Assembly: GCA_002305315.1 (NCBI GenBank)
Contig: DBQQ01000016.1
Span: 40,720 to 104,719, forward strand
Source: Clostridiales bacterium UBA1390
GTDB lineage: Bacteria; Bacillota; Clostridia; Lachnospirales; Bianqueaceae
DNA: 64,000 nt
Reading direction: 5' to 3'
In this document: piece by piece, positions 39,125-48,294 of the stretch
How the letters are laid out: the number at the start of each line of letters is the position of its first letter
Position numbering within the stretch: position 1 is the first letter of the stretch
The notes under the pieces: model-generated
Told to the model about the DNA's origin: nothing
Database searches by the model: none
Seen by the model: the letters and a program-made list of their open reading frames with translations, nothing else
Made by a program: the position numbers and the translations under genes

Positions 39125-40500
39125 AGCTTCCAGAGACGTATCGGGAGCAGATGCGCTCTCTATTAGGAGATGAGGAATGGGCAGCCTATGAGGCCGCCAT
39201 GAAAGAGCCGTATGCCAAGGCGCTGCGGGTCAATACCCTGAAAGTCACGCCGGAAAGATTGCGAAAACAGATGGAGGATGAGAACCTGGGAGATTCGGTA
39301 CCCTGGTGTCCGTTGGGAATCTATCTGAAGGAAAAGTCCGCGGCACTTTCTCATCATCCGTTTTATGCGGCGGGTCTTTATTATCTGCAGGAGCCGAGTG
39401 CGATGGCACCGGCTTCCTTCCTGCCCATCGAGCCGGGAGACCGGGTCCTGGATCTTTGTGCGGCCCCGGGCGGCAAGAGTACCGCATTGGGCGCCAAGCT
39501 GGCAGGAACCGGGCTTCTGGTAGCGAATGATATCAGTCCTTCTCGGGCCAAAGCGCTGCTTCGCAATCTGGAGACTTTCGGCGTGACCAATGGAATCGTC
39601 GTCTCCGAAGCGCCGTATAAACTGGCGGAACGCTTCAGCGGCTTTTTCAATAAGGTGTTAGTAGACGCGCCCTGCAGTGGGGAGGGGATGTTTCGTAAGG
39701 ATCCCTCGATCGCAAAAAATTGGCTCCAATACGGCAATGCCTATTATGCGAAACTGCAGCGAGAGATTCTGCCGGAGGCGGCCAAGATGGTGGCGCCGGG
39801 TGGAATTCTTCTGTATTCTACGTGTACGTATGCACCGCTTGAGGATGAGCAGACGGTGGCAGATTTCCTGCAGGCGCATCCGGATTTTCATCTGGAGCCT
39901 TTACCAAAGCCGGAAGGGGTAGCGGATGGAGTCCCTGCCTGGGCAGAACCAGCCTTGCCAGAGCTTGTGGGCTGTGCGCGTTTCTGGCCGCATCGGCTGC
40001 GTGGAGAAGGGCATTTCGTGGCACTGTTCAGGCGGGAGGGAAACTCTGCGCAGGTGCCGATATCCTGGAGCGCGGGAAAGGGCTGCGCACCCTGGGAGCA
40101 GTGGGCGGCGGAGAATCTGAGACGACCCTATAGAGAGATCCTGCCGGCAGGCAGTCAGATTCATGTGTCGGGGGATAAGGTCTATGCGATGCTTCTGGAC
40201 CCTGCACGTCTGCATGGACTCCGTGTTCTGCGGCCGGGCTTGCTGTTGGGAGAAATCCGGTATAAACGTCTGGAGCCTTCGCAGGCGCTGGCCATGGTTC
40301 TGAGGCGGGAGTGGGCTGGGAGGGCCGTATCTTTGCTGCAGGAGGAGGCGCACCGTTATTTGAGGGGAGAGACACTTTTGGGTACGTTTGCTCCTGGATG
40401 GAATCTGATTTGTGTAGGAGAGTATCCTTTGGGCTGGGGCAAGGCTACGGGGGATATCTTGAAAAACAAATATCTAAAGAGCTGGAGAGTTTTGAAATAG
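39121..40500 (+). CDS. RsmF/RsmB-type rRNA cytosine-C5 methyltransferase
   Basis: 459 residues. The SAM-binding motif is LDLCAAPGGKSTAL near residue 110, the catalytic motif IV DAPCSGEGMFRKDP, and motif VI YSTCTYAPLEDE with the nucleophile Cys. An RsmF-type C-terminal extension (PUA-like) follows. It is a probable 16S or 23S rRNA m5C methyltransferase. It starts inside the stop of the PLP enzyme gene. Confidence 0.9.
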   Translation: MKLPETYREQMRSLLGDEEWAAYEAAMKEPYAKALRVNTLKVTPERLRKQMEDENLGDSVPWCPLGIYLKEKSAALSHHPFYAAGLYYLQEPSAMAPASFLPIEPGDRVLDLCAAPGGKSTALGAKLAGTGLLVANDISPSRAKALLRNLETFGVTNGIVVSEAPYKLAERFSGFFNKVLVDAPCSGEGMFRKDPSIAKNWLQYGNAYYAKLQREILPEAAKMVAPGGILLYSTCTYAPLEDEQTVADFLQAHPDFHLEPLPKPEGVADGVPAWAEPALPELVGCARFWPHRLRGEGHFVALFRREGNSAQVPISWSAGKGCAPWEQWAAENLRRPYREILPAGSQIHVSGDKVYAMLLDPARLHGLRVLRPGLLLGEIRYKRLEPSQALAMVLRREWAGRAVSLLQEEAHRYLRGETLLGTFAPGWNLICVGEYPLGWGKATGDILKNKYLKSWRVLK

Positions 40501-40520
40501 AACCAAAAGGAGGGACCAGG

Positions 40521-41627
40521 ATGGATATGTATGAAGTCATTGTCGTGGGAGCAGGCCCTGCGGGCTGTATGCTGGCGCAGACGGCAGGAAAACGCTGCAG
40601 AGTATTACTTGTCGAATCCAGGGATCTGCATGTTCCCATCGAAGATGGAAAAGAGAAGAGCTGTGGCGGGCTTTTGAATCCGACGGCACAGGAAGTCCTG
40701 GCGAAGCTTGGATTGGCGCTGCCGAAGGAGGTGCTCGAAACGCCCCAGGTGTTCGCGATTCGAGCCATTGATTACGATACGAATCAGGAGCGGTATTACC
40801 CAAAGCACTATATCAATATTCACCGAGGGGCCTTCGACAGATGGATGTTATCAGAAGCGCTTCTGTCGCCGCGAGTAGATCTTTGCGATAGAACGACGGT
40901 CGTCGGGTTTACGCCCTATGAGACCCATGTGGAGGTGACGTTGCGGGAGAAAAACGGATCGGTACGGCAGGTGAAGACGCGATACCTGGTAGGAACCGAT
41001 GGCGCAGCGTCTCTGGTACGGCGTCATCTGGAGCAGAAGTACTGTGGTCCAGACGAGCCGCGCTTTCCGATTCGGCGGTATGTCTCTTTGCAGCAGTGGT
41101 TCACGGTAGAAGAGGAAATGCCGTATTATGTCGCGCTGTTTGATCAGCGTGTCACAGATTACTACTCCTGGATGATTCCGAAATCAGGGCATGTCATTCT
41201 GGGAGCGGCGATTCCGGAGGGAAAAAACGTACGCGGCCGTTTTCAGTATCTGAAGCATCGTGTGCAGGCTACGGGATTCTCGCTGGGCACACCGGTGCGG
41301 GAACAGGGCGCGATTCTGCTGCGTCCGTATGGGCCTGGCAGTGTGTATTTGGGGAAAGGTCGTGTGTTTCTGGCCGGAGAGGCTGCCGGATTCATCAGCG
41401 CCAGTTCGGAAGAGGGCATCAGCTATGCGCTGTCTTCGGGGACAGCGCTGGGAGAAGCGCTTCTGTATCGAAAGACACCGGAAGAGACGGAAACCTTATA
41501 TCGCAAGCGCGTGTTAAAACTGCGCTGGGGATTGGCGGCTAAGGCCATGAAGTCGGTTATCATGTACAGTCCGAAGCTGCGCGGTGCGGTATTTCGCAGC
41601 GGGCTGCTTAGTATGGATGTGAAGTAA
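40521..41627 (+). CDS. FAD-dependent oxidoreductase, geranylgeranyl reductase family
   Basis: 368 residues. N-terminal dinucleotide-binding VVGAGPAGCMLAQ, then KSCGGLLNPTAQ, GTDGAASLVRRHL and GRVFLAGEAAGFISASSEEGISYAL, which are the standard blocks of the geranylgeranyl reductase/FAD monooxygenase group. ATG 40521 follows AAGGAGGGACC; the frame upstream overlaps RsmF and is not used. The substrate is unknown; isoprenoid-like or aromatic compounds are the family norm. Confidence 0.85.
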   Translation: MDMYEVIVVGAGPAGCMLAQTAGKRCRVLLVESRDLHVPIEDGKEKSCGGLLNPTAQEVLAKLGLALPKEVLETPQVFAIRAIDYDTNQERYYPKHYINIHRGAFDRWMLSEALLSPRVDLCDRTTVVGFTPYETHVEVTLREKNGSVRQVKTRYLVGTDGAASLVRRHLEQKYCGPDEPRFPIRRYVSLQQWFTVEEEMPYYVALFDQRVTDYYSWMIPKSGHVILGAAIPEGKNVRGRFQYLKHRVQATGFSLGTPVREQGAILLRPYGPGSVYLGKGRVFLAGEAAGFISASSEEGISYALSSGTALGEALLYRKTPEETETLYRKRVLKLRWGLAAKAMKSVIMYSPKLRGAVFRSGLLSMDVK

Positions 41628-41648
41628 AGCAGGAAGGAGGCAGCAGGA

Positions 41649-42779
41649 ATGGGTCTTAAGATTGTACACACGGCAGATATCCACTTGGGACATTCCTTTG
41701 AGGGAGCAGGTTTGCTTCCAGAGGAAGGTGCGCTGTGGCGACAGGAGATCTGGCAGGTGCTGGATCAGATCTGTCAGTGTGCGAAAGAAGAAAAGGCGGA
41801 CCTGCTGCTTGTCTGCGGAAATTTGATGGATGGGGAACTGTCTCCTGCGGATAGGGAGCGATGCCGGGATCTGTTTCAAGAGATTGCGCCGGTGCAGGTG
41901 GTCTGGATTCTGGGAGAGTCGGATCCTAAAGAAGACCTGGGAGAATGGCCAGACAACGTGCATAGAGTGCCGCCCGGATTTAAACGGTATGATTTTCCAG
42001 AGAAAGATGTGGTTTTGTGGGCAGAGAGCTGGAGCGATGCGGTGTGGCCGGATGGTTTTTCTCAGTTTATCCCCAAAGCCTCCCAGGGACAGTTTCAGAT
42101 TCTGATGCTGCACGGAGAGGCGGACCAGGAGGTTTCTCAGTACCATTCCATTGACATGCAGGCGATTTTGCAGATGGGAATCGATTATTGTGCCCTGGGG
42201 CATAGGAACCATCCTACCTGCTGGGGGAGAGAAGGCGCGGTATGGGCTGCGTATGCCGGCAGTCCGGCATCGGTTTCCTTCGAAGATCCCGGGGATCCGG
42301 GGTTTTGGATCGTGGAGCTGGAAAAAGAAGGAACAAGCTGCCTGCGGCGTTTGCAGCGCAGGCAGACAGGCAGACGTCGATTCGTGAGTCAAGAGATCAT
42401 GCTGCGAGGAGAACAGGAAGCAGAGACGATCGCTGACCGGATTGCAGCGTCGTTTTCGAGTGGAAACCGCCGGAGAGATTTTTGCAGAGCCGTGCTGAGG
42501 GGAGAGCGGGGCGGCTTTCTGCCGATAGATGCGGAAACATTGCGGCGACTTCTGGTGCCCAGTCGGTTCTTCAGTCTGACCATTGTGGATCAGACCACGC
42601 CGGAACTGAGCTATGATCGGATTCGGGAGGCAAACCCAGACAATCTCCTGGGAAGATATATTGAGACCATGCAGGAGAGAATCAGGAAAGCAGGCAGTGA
42701 AAGAGAGAGAGAGCTTCTGGAGTCAGCATTAGCCGCAGGCGTAGAGGCTCTGCTGCATAGTCAAGAGAAAGGCAGGTGA
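41649..42779 (+). CDS. SbcD-like metallophosphoesterase with degenerate metal site
   Basis: 376 residues, in the SbcD/Mre11-like calcineurin fold. Motif I VHTADIHLGH is intact. Motif II, normally GDxxD/H, reads GNLMDG, and motif III, normally GNHD/E, reads GESDPKED, so the Asn and catalytic His are missing. Later His residues (LHGEAD, LGHRNHP) remain. It overlaps the SbcC-like gene (TGATG). The nuclease activity is therefore doubtful; it may act as a structural partner. Confidence 0.82.
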   Translation: MGLKIVHTADIHLGHSFEGAGLLPEEGALWRQEIWQVLDQICQCAKEEKADLLLVCGNLMDGELSPADRERCRDLFQEIAPVQVVWILGESDPKEDLGEWPDNVHRVPPGFKRYDFPEKDVVLWAESWSDAVWPDGFSQFIPKASQGQFQILMLHGEADQEVSQYHSIDMQAILQMGIDYCALGHRNHPTCWGREGAVWAAYAGSPASVSFEDPGDPGFWIVELEKEGTSCLRRLQRRQTGRRRFVSQEIMLRGEQEAETIADRIAASFSSGNRRRDFCRAVLRGERGGFLPIDAETLRRLLVPSRFFSLTIVDQTTPELSYDRIREANPDNLLGRYIETMQERIRKAGSERERELLESALAAGVEALLHSQEKGR

Positions 42780-44818
42780 TGGGAATGCGGCTTGTAGAAG
42801 CCAATATTGAAGGATTTGGTCAGTATCGGAACCGGCAGATTGTCTTTTCCGAGGGACTCAATGTCATATATGGTCATAATGAATCAGGGAAGACGACTCT
42901 GATGAAATTTATCGAGGGCGTGCTCTATGGTTTCTATAAGCCGGCCCAGCGCCGTCAGTATACGGCGGATTATGAGAAATATCGGCCATGGGATGGCGGA
43001 TCCTATGGCGGCACCCTGGTATATGAGACCGAGGGGCAGTATGTAGCCGTATATAGGGACTTTGAAAAAGATGAAGTGCGGATGTGGGATGTCACCACAA
43101 AAGAGGATCTGACAAAAGAACTTCCTTACAATGAGTTTTACAGACAGTGGGAGCCGGCAGCGCGGGATTTTAAGATCTCGGCGGCGGCCTTTCGGAATAC
43201 CATCAGTATTGTACAGGGAAAGGCCAGTGCGGATTTGTCGCAGGTCGGAGGCGAGCTGCAGGAGAGTCTGCTGAATCTGACGTCTTCCGGGGATGAGGAG
43301 ATCTCTGTGCGCCATTCCTTATCCAGTCTGCGGCAGCAATGGGAACAGATCGGCAGCGAAAGCCAGGAGAAGAACAGCCTCCTGGGGGAGCTTTCCATAC
43401 GGGAGGAAGCGCTGAAGGCACGGCTCAAGGAATCTGGAGAAGCGCGAGTGCGTCAGGAGCGGATTTACCAGGAATTATCCCAGCTTCCAGAGGATGTGGA
43501 GGATGCGGAAGATGCGTTTATGCTTTTGGAACGGGCGGGCACTCCGGAACAGAAGGCGCATATGGAGAGGCTGTCGAAGGAGGAAACCGAGCTCATTGCC
43601 AAAGAGCGCCGGCAGGAGCAGACTCGTACAGGCGACCAGAAACAGTATCAGGCGCTTTTAGGGCTGCAAAAGGATGTGGAACTGGGACGGGAGCGATTAG
43701 CAGAGGCTGAGCTTCTGGTAAAGGAGCGTACCGTGGAACCGGCAGAACAGGCGGATTCGGTGCCAGACACATTGCCAGAAGCCCCTTCATATCCCATCGG
43801 TGTATGGAGAAATGCGGGCCTGATCTTATGTGTGTTGGGCGTGGGACTGGGTGTATGGCTTTCACCGTTTGGCCTGATTCTGTGTGCGGGAGGTGCAGGG
43901 CTTTTATTCTATGCCTTCCGGAAATACCAGGAACAGGAGCGGCAAAGGCTTCAGGCAGAACGGGAGCAGAGAGCAAAAGAGGAAGAAAAACGCTTGGCAC
44001 ATGGCAGGGCAGAGGCCTTGTACCAGGATGCGCTGCAACAGAAAAAACAGCGTGAGATATCTCTGGCAGCAGCACAGGAAAGGCTGCAAAAGACGCTTTC
44101 GCGTCTGTCTGTTTCCTCGGTGGAAGAGTATGAAGGGATCATGCAGGAGCAGATAAAAAGGGAAGCAAGTAAACATCGTCTGACAGAATTGCGAGAGGAA
44201 AGAACCAGGTGGGCCTGTTTATACGCTTCCGGGATTCTCAGGGATCGCAGAGCTTTGCTGCAAAAGCGTCTGCAGGAGCTGGGAAAACAGGAAGAAGACA
44301 GAGCAGAACTGCGGGAGGAGATGGCCCAGGTAGCGAGGCAGAAAGAGCGGCTTGTGATGGAACGCGATTCACTGCAGGCAGCCGCTGCGGCCATCGAATC
44401 GTTATCACAGGAGGTACGGCGGGAATACGCTCCGATTTTAACAGAAAAAATAAAAAAGACGGTAGAAAATATCACGGCAGGGCGGTATAATACCATTGAT
44501 GTATCGAATGCTGAGGGGATTCGGGCAGCGGGGGCTGATGGAAAGGACCTGCCGCTGGACCGCCTGTCTGCGGGCACGGGAGATCAGATCTACTTTGCGG
44601 TGCGTTTGGGTATGATCGATCTGTTGAGCCCTGATGTGAGACTTCCCCTGATCCTGGATGATGCCTTTGCCAGATACGATGAGGAGAGGCTCAGGAAGAT
44701 CCTGGATCTTCTGTGTCAAGAGGCATCCTCTCGGCAGATTCTGATCTTTTCCTGCCAGACGCGGGAGAAGGAAATGTTGACCCAGAGAGAGGCAATTTTC
44801 CATTATAGTGAATTGTGA
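42779..44818 (+). CDS. SbcC/YhaN-like AAA ATPase with coiled coil
   Basis: 679 residues. The N-terminal head has Walker A YGHNESGKTTLMKF near residue 35. A long Glu/Gln/Arg-rich coiled coil follows, broken near residue 345 by two hydrophobic segments (GLILCVLGVGLGVWL, FGLILCAGGAGLLFYAF) as in YhaN. The C-terminal head has LSAGTGDQIYFAV (signature) and LPLILDDAFARYDEERL (Walker B). The start is 42779, overlapping the upstream stop; 42785 is an alternative. It probably bridges DNA ends near the membrane. Confidence 0.87.
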   Translation: MGMRLVEANIEGFGQYRNRQIVFSEGLNVIYGHNESGKTTLMKFIEGVLYGFYKPAQRRQYTADYEKYRPWDGGSYGGTLVYETEGQYVAVYRDFEKDEVRMWDVTTKEDLTKELPYNEFYRQWEPAARDFKISAAAFRNTISIVQGKASADLSQVGGELQESLLNLTSSGDEEISVRHSLSSLRQQWEQIGSESQEKNSLLGELSIREEALKARLKESGEARVRQERIYQELSQLPEDVEDAEDAFMLLERAGTPEQKAHMERLSKEETELIAKERRQEQTRTGDQKQYQALLGLQKDVELGRERLAEAELLVKERTVEPAEQADSVPDTLPEAPSYPIGVWRNAGLILCVLGVGLGVWLSPFGLILCAGGAGLLFYAFRKYQEQERQRLQAEREQRAKEEEKRLAHGRAEALYQDALQQKKQREISLAAAQERLQKTLSRLSVSSVEEYEGIMQEQIKREASKHRLTELREERTRWACLYASGILRDRRALLQKRLQELGKQEEDRAELREEMAQVARQKERLVMERDSLQAAAAAIESLSQEVRREYAPILTEKIKKTVENITAGRYNTIDVSNAEGIRAAGADGKDLPLDRLSAGTGDQIYFAVRLGMIDLLSPDVRLPLILDDAFARYDEERLRKILDLLCQEASSRQILIFSCQTREKEMLTQREAIFHYSEL

Positions 44819-44852
44819 GCTGGATTGAGCTCGAAAGAAAAGGAGATTCGTC

Positions 44853-45941
44853 ATGTCTACATATAGGCGCCCACCAGTAAAGAGAAAGAAACGAAAGAAA
44901 TATCAACTGCAGAACCCCAAGCGTTTTCTGGGTTTCCTGATTGTCCTCGCAGTCCTGATTGCAGCCTTGATTCTGCTGATACGTTCCTGTGCATCATCCT
45001 CTCAACAGGAGGGAGAAAATGGAAACCAGACAGCGGGGCAGGAAAGTAGTAATACATCCCAGCAGGCGGGAACTTCCAGCAGTACGGGAGAGATCGCGCG
45101 GCAGACGGTAGGATGGACATCCGGCCTTGTGAATATGACGCAGGGTGTCAATACGCAGCAGCAGGAAGAGGAAGAGACGGTTGCGAAGATCTATACTGTG
45201 GTGATCGATCCCGGCTGTGGAGGTACCGACAGTGGAAATCCCGGCATGGGGGATACTGTGGAGAAAACGATCAATCTTCAGGTCGCACTGAAACTTCAGG
45301 CAATGCTGGAAGCTAAGTATCCGGATGTTCAGGTAGTGATGACTCGCAGTGATGATTCCACATTAGATACGGATCAGCGGGTGTCGATCATCAATACGTC
45401 GAACGGGGATCTGGCGATCAGTCTGCATTGTGATTATTTTGCCGGATCGTCTGAAAGACGGGGTGTGACAACGTATTACAGGCAGTCTGATGGTACGGAG
45501 CAGACGACGGGGACAGAAGAGTCCGGTACAGAGGTGAAACTCAGTGTGTCACAGATGTCCCAGCAGATCGCACAGACGTTGCAGACGCGAGCGGCAGAAG
45601 CTTTGGAGACTGAGGATCGGGGGATCGCGGCAGAGAGTTATGATATTCTCATAGAGACGAATGTGCCTACGGTATTGATGGAGATGGCGTATCTGACGGA
45701 TACGGAGGACTATAATAAGATTACCAGCGAGTCCTATCAGCAGAGTCTTGCGGAGGCGATGGCAGATGGAATCTATCAGGAATTACAGGCATTGTATCCG
45801 AATCGAGCACAGGAAGCAGCCGGACAGACAGCTGGAGAAGAATCCTCGCAGAGCGATTCGTCCGTGGATCACTCCTCTGTGAACGACTCACAGGGAGGGG
45901 CAGATTCAGTTTCCGAAGAGTCTTCGGAGAACTCTCGATGA
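44853..45941 (+). CDS. N-acetylmuramoyl-L-alanine amidase (Amidase_3) with GCGG zinc motif
   Basis: 362 residues. A basic N-terminus and one membrane helix (FLIVLAVLIAALILLI, residues about 30-47) anchor an extracellular amidase. The catalytic domain runs from IYTVVIDPGCGGTDSG, where the first zinc ligand, normally His in DPGHGG, is Cys. Glu of VEKTINLQVA, His of ISLHCDYF and catalytic Glu of VLMEMAYLTD are kept. A Ser/Glu-rich tail follows. It cleaves the amide between MurNAc and the peptide, if active. Confidence 0.87.
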   Translation: MSTYRRPPVKRKKRKKYQLQNPKRFLGFLIVLAVLIAALILLIRSCASSSQQEGENGNQTAGQESSNTSQQAGTSSSTGEIARQTVGWTSGLVNMTQGVNTQQQEEEETVAKIYTVVIDPGCGGTDSGNPGMGDTVEKTINLQVALKLQAMLEAKYPDVQVVMTRSDDSTLDTDQRVSIINTSNGDLAISLHCDYFAGSSERRGVTTYYRQSDGTEQTTGTEESGTEVKLSVSQMSQQIAQTLQTRAAEALETEDRGIAAESYDILIETNVPTVLMEMAYLTDTEDYNKITSESYQQSLAEAMADGIYQELQALYPNRAQEAAGQTAGEESSQSDSSVDHSSVNDSQGGADSVSEESSENSR

Positions 45942-46417
45942 GAAAAGAGTGGAAGAACCTGGGGCAGAGTTTTGTATATGCCTTCCGCGGCATACAATAT
46001 GCTATCCGGGAGGAACGCAATTTCCGGATTCATATCTGCGCGGCCATCACCGTGATCGGTGTGGGGATGATATATGGCTGCCAGCGGATGGAATGGGCGC
46101 TCCTATTTCTGGTGATAGCTTCTGTTATGGCGCTCGAGCTCATGAATACATCTCTGGAAAAGACGGTGGATCTTGCGGTCAGGCAGTGGCATAGGGGAGC
46201 GCAGATTGCCAAGGACTGTGGTGCCGGAATGGTGCTCATAGAAGCCATCGGCAGTGTGGCGATCGCCGTATGTATCTTCGGAGACGGGGAGCGATGGAGG
46301 AGCGCATGGCAGATCATCGAGCCGCATTGGATGGCATGGAGCATAGGTGCCTGTCTGTGGGTTCTTATAATGGTCATATTTGTTTTTTATTTTCCAAGCA
46401 GAGGGAAGGAGAAGTAG
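45938..46417 (+). CDS. Undecaprenol/diacylglycerol kinase (DgkA family)
   Basis: 159 residues. The family block LGQSFVYAFRGIQYAIREERNFRIH, then ELMNTSLEKTVDL (catalytic Glu and metal site) and AKDCGAGMVLIEAIGSVAIA, with membrane helices. The Firmicutes members recycle undecaprenol to undecaprenyl phosphate. The C-terminus carries one extra membrane helix beyond the usual about 120-130 residues. It overlaps the amidase gene by ATGA. Confidence 0.9.
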   Translation: MRKEWKNLGQSFVYAFRGIQYAIREERNFRIHICAAITVIGVGMIYGCQRMEWALLFLVIASVMALELMNTSLEKTVDLAVRQWHRGAQIAKDCGAGMVLIEAIGSVAIAVCIFGDGERWRSAWQIIEPHWMAWSIGACLWVLIMVIFVFYFPSRGKEK

Positions 46418-46418
46418 G

Positions 46419-47477
46419 ATGTCCACGTTAATCTATAAGTGTCCTCATTGCGGCGCCGTGCTGGAATACGATGCAGAGACGGAGCTCATGACCTGTGATC
46501 ATTGTAACAGCACGTTCACCCCGCAGGAGGCGATGGAAGAAGCGATGCGGGAAGAGGGACCGCAGGAACAGACCGAGCAGACAGAACAGGATCGCGCTTT
46601 CGAGGAATCGATCAGCGCCTATCATTGTCCCAGCTGCGGGGCAGAGATCATGACGGATGCCAATACTACCGCGACGTTCTGTACGTTTTGTGGTTCTCCT
46701 ACGATCATTCCTTCGAAGCTATCGGGAATCTATCGGCCAGCCAGTGTCATTCCGTTTAAAATTTCGAAGGAACAGGCGCAGGAGGCCTTTAAGAAGTGGT
46801 GCCGAAACGGTCGTTTTACGCCGAAGGATTTTGCGTCTCCGCAGGAACTGGAAAAGCTGACGGGACTCTATGTTCCGTTCTGGCTCTTTGACTGTACAGT
46901 AGATGGAGGTATGACGGCCAATGCGACCCGGGTACGGACCTGGCCGATGGGAGATTACCTGTATACGAATACGAAATATTATGCGGTACGGCGCCGTGCG
47001 ATCATGGAGTTCGATAAAGTGCCGGCGGATGGTTCTTTGCAATTAGAAGATGGTACGATGGATCTGTTGGAGCCTTATAATTATCAGGAACTGGAAGCGT
47101 TTCAGATGCCGTACCTGGCAGGGTTCCAGGCAGAAAAATTTGACCAGACACCGAAGGATGTATATCCGCGTATCAAGAATCGGCTGGATGGGTATACGCG
47201 TCAAAAGGTACGGGATACGATCGTGGGGTACACGACGGTGACGAACGTACAGTTTCAGAATGTGTATCGGGGAACGAATGCGGTGTATACGCTGCTTCCT
47301 GTGTGGATCCATCGATACAGATATCGGGGACAGATTTATCAGTTTGCCATGAACGGTCAGACGGGAAAGATCATAGGGACTCCGCCCGTGGATCGTAAAC
47401 GGGTAGCGGCATGGTTTGGCGGGATCGCCGCAGGGATTTTTGCGGCACTCTTTATGGGAGGCATGTTGTTTCTATGA
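46419..47477 (+). CDS. Zinc-ribbon membrane protein (TFIIB-type zinc ribbon-like)
   Basis: 352 residues. Two zinc ribbons: YKCPHCGAVLEYD with TCDHCNSTF, and YHCPSCGAEIM with TFCTFCGSP. A long middle domain and one C-terminal membrane helix (AAWFGGIAAGIFAALFMGGMLFL) follow. ATG 46419 follows AAGGAGAAGTAGG; the frame is open to 46380. It is paired with the TPM-domain gene by ATGA overlap. The role is unknown, perhaps membrane protein quality control. Confidence 0.8.
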   Translation: MSTLIYKCPHCGAVLEYDAETELMTCDHCNSTFTPQEAMEEAMREEGPQEQTEQTEQDRAFEESISAYHCPSCGAEIMTDANTTATFCTFCGSPTIIPSKLSGIYRPASVIPFKISKEQAQEAFKKWCRNGRFTPKDFASPQELEKLTGLYVPFWLFDCTVDGGMTANATRVRTWPMGDYLYTNTKYYAVRRRAIMEFDKVPADGSLQLEDGTMDLLEPYNYQELEAFQMPYLAGFQAEKFDQTPKDVYPRIKNRLDGYTRQKVRDTIVGYTTVTNVQFQNVYRGTNAVYTLLPVWIHRYRYRGQIYQFAMNGQTGKIIGTPPVDRKRVAAWFGGIAAGIFAALFMGGMLFL

Positions 47478-48271
47478 GAAAATATGGAGTTTATGCAGTC
47501 GTCATCGTCCTGTTTCTATGTGTGTTTACACCCCAGGCACAGGCAGCAGGAGAGAAACAATGGATTTTTGACTATGCGGGCGCGCTGTCAGACAGTGAAC
47601 TGGAACGTCTGGAGAGTGAAGCAGCCAAGATGGTGGAGAAGAAGGGCCTGGATATCGTCGTACTCTTTGTGAATGATGGGTATAATGCGAGCGAGATGCA
47701 GGATCTGGCGGATGATTTTTACGATGAGCATGCCTATGGATATGAAGAGCCGCATGGTACAGGTGTGCTTCTGGCTGTGGATATCAACAGCAGACGATAT
47801 CATATCAGCACATCCGGCGGTGCCGAGGATTACTTCACAAACAGTCGTCTGGATGATTTGGAGGATGCTTTTGTGCCGGCCTTGTCGGATAGTGACTGGG
47901 CGGAGGCCGCAGAGGATTTTATTGATTTTATGAATCAGTTTCGCAATCCAAATCTGCCGATCACCATGCAGGACCGTCTTGCGGCGAGTGTCGCGAGGCT
48001 ACCCTTTTATCTTGTGATTGCGGCAGGCGGATCGGGCATCATCGTCTGGATCATGGTCAAGAAACGAGCCAACAAGGTGACGGTCAACAGCAATACTTAT
48101 ATGCAGCCGGGATCCTTTTCCATCGTGCAGCAGGACGATCTGTACCTAAGAGAATATACGACACGTACCCGGATTCCGAAGAACCCGCCGAATCGAGGCG
48201 GCGGTGGCGGTGGAGGCCACCATGTTTCCAGCGGTGGTTTCAGTCACGGCGGCCGGGGCGGATCTTTTTAA
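47474..48271 (+). CDS. TPM domain protein (YgcG family)
   Basis: 265 residues. Signal peptide ending at QAQA, TPM domain from WIFDYAGALSDSELERLE, one membrane helix (FYLVIAAGGSGIIVWIM) and a Gly/His/Ser-rich tail ending GGFSHGGRGGSF. The family is exported and membrane-anchored, with proposed phosphatase or photosystem-repair-like roles in other groups. ATG overlaps the previous gene. Start chosen over the upstream opening at 47411. Confidence 0.85.
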   Translation: MRKYGVYAVVIVLFLCVFTPQAQAAGEKQWIFDYAGALSDSELERLESEAAKMVEKKGLDIVVLFVNDGYNASEMQDLADDFYDEHAYGYEEPHGTGVLLAVDINSRRYHISTSGGAEDYFTNSRLDDLEDAFVPALSDSDWAEAAEDFIDFMNQFRNPNLPITMQDRLAASVARLPFYLVIAAGGSGIIVWIMVKKRANKVTVNSNTYMQPGSFSIVQQDDLYLREYTTRTRIPKNPPNRGGGGGGGHHVSSGGFSHGGRGGSF

Positions 48272-48294
48272 GAGAAAAGAAGGGAGAATTGGAT

